Source: Amycolatopsis sp. CA-230715 (GTDB taxonomy: Bacteria; Actinomycetota; Actinomycetes; Mycobacteriales; Pseudonocardiaceae). From it: DNA of 64,000 bases. The position numbers and the translations under genes are program-made. Location: positions 557,501-621,500 of the forward strand of contig NZ_CP059997.1 in the NCBI RefSeq assembly GCF_018736145.1. The letters are read 5' to 3'. Under the pieces are notes generated by a model. It had not been told where the DNA came from and made no database searches. It was given only the letters and a program-made list of their open reading frames with translations. Shown piece by piece: positions 28,965 through 35,976 of this stretch (positions are counted from its first letter, which is position 1; every line of letters begins with the position of its first letter).

Positions 28965-30101
28965 ATGGCAGAACTTCCTCGTCGCCTCTTCCTCGGCGCG
29001 GCCGGTGCCGCCGCGGCCGTCGGCGCCACGAGTCTGGCGGGCTTGACCTCCGCGCAGGCCGCGAGATGCAAGGGCCGCGTCTTCTACGTCGGCAGCTACA
29101 CCAGCCCCGGCGCGCCCGTCGGGCACGGGCTGGACGTGACCACGACGTCGAACGGCCCCGCGCTCACGCTCGACCACACCGTGAGCGGGGTGTCGGACGC
29201 GTCGTGGTTCGCCTTCTCCCCCGACGGCCGGATCCTGTTCTCCACCAACGAAGGCGTCCCCGACGGGCACGTCACCTCACTCGACGTCCGCGACCCGGCC
29301 AAGCCCCGCAAGATCAGTACCCAGCCGAGCCGGGGCTCCGCACCGACCCACCTGTGCGTGCACCCGAGCGGCCGTTACCTGCTGACCGCGAACTACGGCA
29401 CCGGCAGCGTCGTGGTGCACCCGATCGCGCGCGACGGCAGGCTCGGCGCGTCCACCGATCTCGTGGTGCACCACGGTGCCGAACGCGACGCGCACGCCCA
29501 CCAGGTGGTCGTCGACCCGAGCGGCCGGTGGGTGCTGTCGGTTGATCTCGGCGCGGACTCGGTGTACGTGTACTCGCTCGATCTGAAGACCGGGAAGCTG
29601 AAGCAGCACCAGCAGCTCGTGCTCCCCTCCGGCGCGGGTCCCCGGCACCTCGCCTTCCACCCGAACGGCCGATTCGCCTACATCGCACAGGAACTGCGGC
29701 CGGAGGTCACGGTCGCGACGTGGGACGCCGCCGCGGGCAAGCTCGCCGCGGGCGCCGTGGTGCCCGCCGTCGACGCGTCCTCGCCGGGGCCGAACTACCC
29801 CGGCGAGATCGAGGTGTCGGCCGACGGGCGGTTCGCGTACGTGTCGGTGCGCGGGGAAAACACCGTGGCCACGTTCGCGGTCAAGGACGGCGGGCTGGAG
29901 CGGCTCGGTGCCAACGCCACGACGGGTGGTGACTGGCCACGGCACCTCGTGCTGGACCCGGGGCAGCGCGGCGCGTACGTGTCGAACCAGAACTCCGGCA
30001 CGGTCACCTGGCTGCCGCGCGACACCGCGTCCGGGAAACTCGGTGCGCCGCAACGCGTCTTCGCGGTGCCGTCGGTGGCAACGGTGGCCTTCCGGCACTG
30101 A
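28965..30101 (+). CDS. Tat-exported lactonase, seven-bladed beta-propeller
   Basis: A 378-residue protein of the 6-phosphogluconolactonase/muconate-lactonizing propeller family. The N-terminus has a twin-arginine motif (PRRLFLGAAGAA), a hydrophobic core and a SAQAA cleavage region, so it acts outside the membrane. Repeated blade patterns are visible: PSGRYLLTANYGTGSVVVHPI, HPNGRFAYIAQEL, ADGRFAYVSVRGENTVATF, and the NQNSGTVTW end. AAGGAG precedes the ATG; it is 25 bp after the permease and so in its operon. An exported lactonase would open aldonolactones such as those made by C1-oxidising chitin monooxygenases. Family members of unknown activity are common. Confidence 0.85.
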   Translation: MAELPRRLFLGAAGAAAAVGATSLAGLTSAQAARCKGRVFYVGSYTSPGAPVGHGLDVTTTSNGPALTLDHTVSGVSDASWFAFSPDGRILFSTNEGVPDGHVTSLDVRDPAKPRKISTQPSRGSAPTHLCVHPSGRYLLTANYGTGSVVVHPIARDGRLGASTDLVVHHGAERDAHAHQVVVDPSGRWVLSVDLGADSVYVYSLDLKTGKLKQHQQLVLPSGAGPRHLAFHPNGRFAYIAQELRPEVTVATWDAAAGKLAAGAVVPAVDASSPGPNYPGEIEVSADGRFAYVSVRGENTVATFAVKDGGLERLGANATTGGDWPRHLVLDPGQRGAYVSNQNSGTVTWLPRDTASGKLGAPQRVFAVPSVATVAFRH

Positions 30102-30105
30102 ATCA

Positions 30106-30121
30106 GCTGGTCTAGACCCTT
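30106..30121. promoter_or_regulatory. DasR response element (dre)
   Basis: GCTGGTCTAGACCCTT matches the Streptomyces DasR consensus ACTGGTCTAGACCACT at 13 of 16 places and contains the perfect palindrome GGTCTAGACC (30109-30118). DasR is the GntR-type regulator of chitin and N-acetylglucosamine genes and is released by glucosamine 6-phosphate. The site lies 95 bp before the sugar-binding protein gene, directly after the lactonase stop. Confidence 0.75.
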
Positions 30122-30147
30122 GTGCGAGCTGGGCGACCCTCCTAAGC

Positions 30148-30191
30148 TCTGTTGCTAATAGCACAATCTGCATTGCATGGATTGCAACAGA
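30148..30191. promoter_or_regulatory. Second operator region of the sugar ABC operon
   Basis: TCTGTTGC (30148-30155) and GCAACAGA (30184-30191) form a perfect 8-bp inverted repeat 28 nt apart, enclosing TTGCA-N5-TGCAA (30173-30187). The GTTGC/GCAAC half sites are those of the divergent operator at 24555-24580, suggesting shared control by the IclR protein. Confidence 0.5.
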
Positions 30192-30215
30192 ACTACGGAC
30201 TTATCGGAGATTCTT

Positions 30216-31505
30216 ATGAGAATCCGTCGTCCCCTCCTCGCCGTGGTGCCTCTCGTCGCCGCCCTCGCCGCGTGCGCCCCGACCCAGTCGGGGCCCGCCG
30301 GCGCGGGCGGTGACGAGAAGACCGGCACGCTGCGGGTCTGGCTCTTCGACGAAGCCACCAGGGCACCGAAGGAAGCGACGGTGGCCGAGGCCGTCACCGA
30401 GTTCAAGGCGAGCCACCCCGGCGTCGAGGTCGACGTGCAGTGGATCCCGGTCGAGGGACGGGCGGACCGGTTCTCCGGCGCCTTCAACGACCCGAACAAC
30501 GCACCCGACGTGGCCGAGTTCGGCAACACCGACGTCGCGGCGTACGCGAAGACCGGCGCGCTCGCCGACCTCTCCGGCGACCTGAAGTCCTGGAAGGAGG
30601 GCGCCGACCTCGTACCGTCCGTTGTGGACACCGCGAAGGCGGACGGCAAGGTCTACGGGCTGCCGTGGTTCACCGGTATCCGCGCGCTCTACTACCGCAC
30701 CGACGTCTTCACCGAGCTGAACCTGAAACCGCCCGCGACGCTCGCCGAACTCGCCGACACCGCGCGCCGGATCCGGGCCGCGAAACCGGATCTGTACGGG
30801 ATTTCCGTCGGCGGCAAGTACACCTACGCGATGCTGCCCTACCTGTGGGCGCAGGGTGGCGAGCTGGCCAAACAGGACGGTGGGAAGTGGACGGCCGCGA
30901 TCACCTCGCCGGAGGCGAAGGCGGGCGTGGACGCGTACTCGAAGCTGATCAAAGATGACATCTGCCCGCCGCAGCAGTGCGGCAACTTCACCGGGACGCA
31001 GAGCGTGCAGGCGTTCGCGGGCGGCAAGGCGGCGATGACGATCGGCGGCGACTTCAACCGCAAGGCCGTCGAAGCCGGTGCGGCCAAGGGGAAGTACGCG
31101 GTGGTGCCGCTGCCGGGCAGCACCCCGGGTTCGGTCGCACCCGCGTTCGCGGGCGGCAACCTGCTCGGCGTGTTCGGCGCCAGCAAGCGGCGCGGGCTGT
31201 CGGTGGAGTTCGCCGAGCTGCTCGGCGGCGCGAAGTACCAGACCCAGATGTACTCCGCGATGGGCAACCTGCCCACGCTCGCGAGCGTGCAGCAGCAACT
31301 GTCCGCGAAGGACTCGTCGCTGAAGCCGTTCGTCGACACGCTCAAGGCGGGCACCCGGTTCGTCCCGGCCAGCCCGGCGTGGTCCCGCATCGACGCGCAG
31401 AACATCCTGCCGACCGCGATCCAGCAGATCGCCACCGGTGAGCGGAACGTGGACGCGGCGCTGCAGGACGCGGCGGACAAGATGAACACCGCGTTCGGCG
31501 GCTGA
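30216..31505 (+). CDS. Sugar ABC transporter substrate-binding lipoprotein (DasA-like)
   Basis: A 429-residue lipoprotein: MRIRRPLLAVVPLVAALAAC with the lipobox LAAC at residues 17-20. The mature part is a family 1 extracellular solute-binding protein (LRVWLFDEA..., VDVQWIPVEGRADRF, DVAEFGNTDVAAYAKTGAL, YGLPWFTGIRALYYRTD). The order binding protein - two permeases - hexosaminidase is that of Streptomyces dasA-dasB-dasC-dasD, where DasA binds N,N'-diacetylchitobiose. GGAGA precedes the ATG at 30216. The upstream dre site supports chitobiose or another N-acetylglucosamine oligosaccharide as ligand. Confidence 0.9.
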   Translation: MRIRRPLLAVVPLVAALAACAPTQSGPAGAGGDEKTGTLRVWLFDEATRAPKEATVAEAVTEFKASHPGVEVDVQWIPVEGRADRFSGAFNDPNNAPDVAEFGNTDVAAYAKTGALADLSGDLKSWKEGADLVPSVVDTAKADGKVYGLPWFTGIRALYYRTDVFTELNLKPPATLAELADTARRIRAAKPDLYGISVGGKYTYAMLPYLWAQGGELAKQDGGKWTAAITSPEAKAGVDAYSKLIKDDICPPQQCGNFTGTQSVQAFAGGKAAMTIGGDFNRKAVEAGAAKGKYAVVPLPGSTPGSVAPAFAGGNLLGVFGASKRRGLSVEFAELLGGAKYQTQMYSAMGNLPTLASVQQQLSAKDSSLKPFVDTLKAGTRFVPASPAWSRIDAQNILPTAIQQIATGERNVDAALQDAADKMNTAFGG

Positions 31506-31507
31506 AC

Positions 31508-32476
31508 ATGGCGGCCCTGCTCGCACCGCCCGCATCGTCCACATCGGACTCCGGGCGGCGCCGCGCCCGCCCGTCCCGCCGCCGCGGGGACGGGCGGGCC
31601 GCGGCGCTCTACCTCGCACCAGCGGCGATCCTGCTGCTCGGCGTGCTGGCCTACCCGATCTACCAGCTGGTGCTGATCTCGGTCTACGACTACGGGCAGG
31701 CCGAGGCGGCCGGCGCCGCGCCGCTGGTGTTCATCGGCCTGCACAACTACACCGACCTGCTGGCGAACAGTGCCTTTTGGACGGTGCTGGCGAAGACGAT
31801 CGGCTTCGCCGCGGTGTGCGTCGTGGGCAGCCTCGTGGCCGGCACGGTGCTGGCGATGCTCGCGAGCCGGGTGCGGCCGTGGGCGCGGACGCTGCTGTTC
31901 CTCGCCGCGCTCGGCGCGTGGGCCACCCCCGCGGTCGCCGGTTCCTACATCTGGCTCTTCCTGTTCGACGCGGACTTCGGGCTCGTGAACAAGGTCCTCT
32001 CCGGGATCGGTTTCACCGCCATGGAACGCCATTCGTGGACCTACGACACCTACGGCACGTTCGGGCTCGTCGCGCTCGAAGTGATCTGGTGCTCGTTCCC
32101 GTTCGTCATGGTCACCATGTACGCCGGGATCAAGGCGATCCCGGAGGAGGTGCTCGAAGCCGCTTCGCTCGACGGCGCGTCGGCACCGAAGACGGCCACC
32201 TCGATCGTGCTCCCGATGCTGCGGCCGGTGCTGATGATCGCCACCGTGCAGTCGATCATCTGGGACTTCAAGGTGTTCACCCAGATCTACGTGATGACCA
32301 ACGGCGGCGGGCTCGCCGGGCGGAACCTGGTGCTCAACGTCTACGCCTACCAGCAGGCGTTCGCGGGCTCGCAGTACGGGCTCGGCGCCGCGATCGGCGT
32401 GGTGATGACGCTGATCCTGATGTCGATCACCGGGCTCTACGTGCGTTCGCAGAAACGGGAAGCGGGGCTGGTGTGA
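31508..32476 (+). CDS. Sugar ABC transporter permease, MalF/DasB type
   Basis: A 322-residue inner-membrane protein with six hydrophobic segments after a basic Arg-rich N-terminus. The EAA loop that contacts the ATPase reads EVLEAASLDGASAPKTATSIVLPML. It begins 3 bp after the binding-protein stop and its stop overlaps the next permease (GTGA). The cluster has no ATPase gene; in Streptomyces such importers share the MsiK ATPase encoded elsewhere. Confidence 0.92.
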   Translation: MAALLAPPASSTSDSGRRRARPSRRRGDGRAAALYLAPAAILLLGVLAYPIYQLVLISVYDYGQAEAAGAAPLVFIGLHNYTDLLANSAFWTVLAKTIGFAAVCVVGSLVAGTVLAMLASRVRPWARTLLFLAALGAWATPAVAGSYIWLFLFDADFGLVNKVLSGIGFTAMERHSWTYDTYGTFGLVALEVIWCSFPFVMVTMYAGIKAIPEEVLEAASLDGASAPKTATSIVLPMLRPVLMIATVQSIIWDFKVFTQIYVMTNGGGLAGRNLVLNVYAYQQAFAGSQYGLGAAIGVVMTLILMSITGLYVRSQKREAGLV

Positions 32477-33342
32477 GCACGCTCGTACGCGCCCCGAAGC
32501 GGCGCCACAAGGGCAGGACCGTCGCCGAGATCGTCACCGTGGTCATCGCCGCGGTCATCGCGTTCCCGCTGTACTGGATGGTGCTCACCGCGCTCAAGCC
32601 CGCCGGGGAGATCCAGTCGGCGAGCCCGTCGCCGTGGACGCTCGCGCCGACCTTCGACAGCTTCCGCCGCGTGCTCACCGTGTCCGGGTTCGGCGGGTAC
32701 TTCCTCAACAGCGTGCTCGTGGCCGTCGCCGTGGTCGCGCTGTCGCTGCTGCTGTCGTTCCTGTCCGCGGTCGCGCTGACCCGGTTCCGGTTCCGCGGCC
32801 GGACCGTGCTGCTGGTGATGCTGCTCGTCGCGCAGATGGTGCCGGTGGAGGCGCTGACGATCCCGCTGTTCTTCCTGATGCGCTCGATCGGTGGCGTGGT
32901 GCCCGCGTTCGGGCTGAACCAGCTCGGCTCGCTGGTGCTGGTGCACCTCGCGTTCAGCCTGCCGTTCGCGATCTGGATGCTGCGCGGGTTCGTCGCCGCG
33001 GTGCCGGTCGAACTGGAGGAAGCGGCCACTGTGGATGGTGCGAGCCGGTTCCGGTTCGTGTGGCAGATCCTGTTCCCGCTGGTCGCGCCGGGACTGGTGG
33101 CGACCAGTGTGCTCGCGTTCATCCACGCCTGGAACGACTTCCTGTTCGCGAAGACGTTCATCATCTCCCAGACCGAGAACCAGACGCTGCCGCAGGCGAT
33201 GCTGGTGTTCTTCAAACCGGAGGAGAACGACTGGGGCGCGATCATGGCGTCGTCGACGCTGATGACCATCCCGGTGCTGATCTTCTTCGTGCTGGTCCAA
33301 CGGAAACTGGTGTCCGGCATGGCCGGCGCCGTGAAGGGGTGA
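32473..33342 (+). CDS. Sugar ABC transporter permease, MalG/DasC type
   Basis: A 289-residue membrane protein starting at GTG 32473 (VSTLVRAPKRRHKGR). Six membrane segments and the EAA loop VELEEAATVDGASRFRFVWQILFPLVAPG identify the second permease. The C-terminal VQRKLVSGMAGAVKG is typical of the MalG family. Overlaps the first permease by 4 nt. Confidence 0.92.
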   Translation: MSTLVRAPKRRHKGRTVAEIVTVVIAAVIAFPLYWMVLTALKPAGEIQSASPSPWTLAPTFDSFRRVLTVSGFGGYFLNSVLVAVAVVALSLLLSFLSAVALTRFRFRGRTVLLVMLLVAQMVPVEALTIPLFFLMRSIGGVVPAFGLNQLGSLVLVHLAFSLPFAIWMLRGFVAAVPVELEEAATVDGASRFRFVWQILFPLVAPGLVATSVLAFIHAWNDFLFAKTFIISQTENQTLPQAMLVFFKPEENDWGAIMASSTLMTIPVLIFFVLVQRKLVSGMAGAVKG

Positions 33343-33347
33343 AGACC

Positions 33348-34760
33348 ATGCCGGGGTTCGACTCACTGCTCCCCCGACCCGTTTCGGCGACCGCGACCGG
33401 CGGCTCGCGGCCGTGGCCCGCCGAAGTCGAAATCGAGAACTCCGACGCGGTTCCGGCGGAGGGATACCGCCTCGACATCGCCGAATCGGGAATCCGGATC
33501 ACCGCGTCGGACGACTCCGGGGTGCGCTACGCCCGCGAAACCCTGCGACAGCTCGCGGGGCCGTCCGCGTTCCGCGCCGCCGACGTCCACTCCGGACCGA
33601 TGACCGTCCCTTGTGGAACCGTGGTGGACGAGCCGAGGTTCGGCTGGCGCGGCTGCCTGCTGGACGTGGCGCGGAACTTCCGCACCAAGGCCGAGGTGCT
33701 CCGGTTCACCGATCTGCTCGCCGCGCACAAGCTCAACGTGCTGCACCTGCACCTGACCGACGACCAGGGCTGGCGGCTGGAGGTGCCGCGCTTCCCCAGG
33801 CTCACCGAGATCGGGGCGTGGCGGCGGGGCTCGATGGTCGGCAGGCACGACGGGCCCGAGCGCGACGGCAGGCCGCACGGCGGTTTCTACCGCACCGACG
33901 ACCTGCGCGAGATCGTCGCCTACGCGGCCGAACGGGGCATCACGGTGGTGCCGGAGGTCGACGTGCCCGGCCACGTGACGGCCGCACTGACCGCCTACCC
34001 CGAACTGGGCGCGGAAAACAGTGCGCGCGAGGTGTGGACGTCGTGGGGCGTCAACGACGACATCCTCGACCCTTCCGAGTCCACTTTGGACTTCTTCCGC
34101 GCGGTGTTCGACGAGGTGCTGGCCGTGTTCCCGTCGGAGGTCATCGCCATCGGCGGCGACGAGGTGCCCGGCGCGACCGATCGGCACGGCGCCTTCCTCA
34201 TCGAACTGGCGAAGTACCTGCACGAGCGCGGGCGCCGCGCGCTCGGCTGGGACGAAGTGCTCGACGCGGGCACGCTCCCCGCATCCGCGATCATCGGCTC
34301 GTGGCGCGGTGAGGAAGCGGGCGTGCGGGCCGCGGCGGCGGGGCTGGACGTGGTGATGTGCCCCGAGCAGTACGTGTACCTCAACCACCGCGAGTCCGAT
34401 CACCCCGACGAGCCGATCCCGGTGGGCTTCCTGAACACGGTCGAGGACGTCCACGCCTACGAGCCGCTGCCACCGGGCCTGCCCGAGGACGCCCGGCACC
34501 GGGTGCTCGGCGCGCAGGCCCAGGTGTGGAGCGAGCACCTCGACACCGTCCGGCGCGTCGACTACGCCACGTTCCCCCGGCTGTGCGCGTTCAGCGAGGT
34601 GGTGTGGAGCCCGGCCGGAGACCGCGACACCGCCGAGTTCACCGAGCGGCTGCGCACGCACCACCTGCCGCGGCTGGACGCGCTCGGGGTCGAGTACCGC
34701 CCGCTCGACGGCCCGCTGCCGTGGCAGACCCGCCCCGGCGTCCCGGGCCGCCCGCTCTGA
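33348..34760 (+). CDS. Intracellular beta-N-acetylhexosaminidase, GH20
   Basis: A 470-residue glycosidase with an N-terminal GH20b domain (residues 1-95) and the catalytic barrel (FGWRGCLLDVARNF, NVLHLHLTDDQGWRLEVPRFPRL, VPEVDVPGHVTAAL). Asp271-Glu272 in IGGDEVPG are the catalytic pair for substrate-assisted hydrolysis. No signal peptide, so it cleaves imported chitobiose in the cytosol, as DasD does. I use the ATG at 33348, 8 nt after AAGGGG; a GTG at 33339 overlapping the permease stop is the alternative. Last gene of the operon. Confidence 0.93.
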   Translation: MPGFDSLLPRPVSATATGGSRPWPAEVEIENSDAVPAEGYRLDIAESGIRITASDDSGVRYARETLRQLAGPSAFRAADVHSGPMTVPCGTVVDEPRFGWRGCLLDVARNFRTKAEVLRFTDLLAAHKLNVLHLHLTDDQGWRLEVPRFPRLTEIGAWRRGSMVGRHDGPERDGRPHGGFYRTDDLREIVAYAAERGITVVPEVDVPGHVTAALTAYPELGAENSAREVWTSWGVNDDILDPSESTLDFFRAVFDEVLAVFPSEVIAIGGDEVPGATDRHGAFLIELAKYLHERGRRALGWDEVLDAGTLPASAIIGSWRGEEAGVRAAAAGLDVVMCPEQYVYLNHRESDHPDEPIPVGFLNTVEDVHAYEPLPPGLPEDARHRVLGAQAQVWSEHLDTVRRVDYATFPRLCAFSEVVWSPAGDRDTAEFTERLRTHHLPRLDALGVEYRPLDGPLPWQTRPGVPGRPL

Positions 34761-34775
34761 CGTCCCCGGGAGGGC

Positions 34776-35240
34776 TTACTGGCCGTAGCCCTGTTGCGGG
34801 TAGCCGCCGCTCTGCGGGTACTGCTGCTGTTGCTGCGGATACGGCTGCTGCGGCGCCTGCGCCTGGGCTTGCTGCGGTGGCGCCTGCCCGTCGGCGGGGA
34901 CGACGTAGACCGCGGTGCCGTAGGCCGCGATCTCGCTCGCGGTGTTCGCGATCTCGTTGCAGTCGAACCGCAGCGCCAGCACCGCGTTCGCGCCGTGCGC
35001 CATCGCTTCCTGCGCCAGCCGTTGCAGCGCTTCGTACCGGGAATCGGACAGCAGCTTCGTGAGGCCCTTCAGCTCACCGCCCGCCATCGCCTTGAACCCG
35101 GCGCCCATGTTGGAGAACATGTTCCGGCTCCGGACGGTCAGCCCGAACACTTCGCCGAACACGGTGGCCACCCGGTAGCCGGGCAGGTCGTTCATGGTGG
35201 AAAGCATGATCGGAAACTGCTGCGGATATGGCTGGTTCAT
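34776..35240 (-). CDS. YbjQ (DUF74) family protein with Gln/Pro-rich tail
   Basis: A 154-residue protein. Residues 10-115 are the YbjQ pentamer-forming fold (LPGYRVATVFGEVFGLTVRSRNMFSNMGAGFKAM; GANAVLALRFDCNE; AYGTAVYVVP). The last 40 residues are a low-complexity Q/P/G/Y tail (repeats of PQQ and YPQ), and the N-terminus repeats the theme (MNQPYPQQFP). The family has been called heavy-metal binding, with no firm activity. It converges on the GH20 gene with 15 bp between them. Confidence 0.88.
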   Translation of the reverse strand: MNQPYPQQFPIMLSTMNDLPGYRVATVFGEVFGLTVRSRNMFSNMGAGFKAMAGGELKGLTKLLSDSRYEALQRLAQEAMAHGANAVLALRFDCNEIANTASEIAAYGTAVYVVPADGQAPPQQAQAQAPQQPYPQQQQQYPQSGGYPQQGYGQ

Positions 35241-35301
35241 GCGCCGGATCGTATCCGGCCGTCGCCGATCGAACCGACTCGATGCCTCGCCGTCCCTTTT
35301 G

Positions 35302-35976
35302 TCACACGATCGTGCGATACCAGACTTCGGGCCTGCCGACCTGCCCGTACCGCGGTTCGCGGGCGGCGATCCCGTTGTCCGCCAGGTACTCGAGGTACCG
35401 CCGCGCGGTCACCCGGGACACCCCGGTCCCAGCAGCCGCCGCTCCCGCGGAAAGCCCGTCCGACGCGGATTTCAGCGCGCCGCGAATCGCGTCGAGCGTT
35501 TCTTCGCTCATTCCCTTCGGCAACGCGGGCCGTTCGGAGGTCCGCAAGGTCGCGAATGCGCGGTCGATATCGCCCTGATCCGCCGCTTCGCCCGTTTTCC
35601 CGACGGTGCGGTGGAATCGGGCGTATTGATCGAGCTTTTCCCGGAACGACGCGAAGGTGAACGGTTTGAGCAGGTACTGCACGACCCCGGAGGACACGGC
35701 GGCCTTCACCACCGCGAGATCGCGCGCCGAGGTCACCGCGATCACGTCGGCCGTGCTGCCCGCGGCCCGCAGCGCGCGGCACACCGCGAGCCCGTGCCCG
35801 TCCGGCAGGTAGAAGTCGAGCAGCACCAGGTCGACGGGCGTGCGCTCGCAAAACCTGAGCGCCTCCCCGCCCGAGTGCACCACACCGGCGACCTCGAACC
35901 CCGGCAGCCGCGTGACGTACTCGCGGTGCGCTTGGGCGGCGACCGGGTCGTCTTCGACGACGAGAACCGAAATCAC
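35302..35976 (-). CDS. Response regulator, CitB/DcuR type
   Basis: A 224-residue regulator. The receiver domain has the acidic pair D9-D10, the phosphorylation site Asp54 in LLDFYLPDGHG, and the KPF loop (YLLKPFTFASFREKL). The C-terminal HTH is the CitB-type (ETLDAIRGALKSASDGLSAGAAAAGTGVSRVTARRYLEYLADNGI). The start overlaps the kinase stop. It should activate a carboxylate transport gene, most simply dctA at 38270. Confidence 0.93.
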   Translation of the reverse strand: MISVLVVEDDPVAAQAHREYVTRLPGFEVAGVVHSGGEALRFCERTPVDLVLLDFYLPDGHGLAVCRALRAAGSTADVIAVTSARDLAVVKAAVSSGVVQYLLKPFTFASFREKLDQYARFHRTVGKTGEAADQGDIDRAFATLRTSERPALPKGMSEETLDAIRGALKSASDGLSAGAAAAGTGVSRVTARRYLEYLADNGIAAREPRYGQVGRPEVWYRTIV

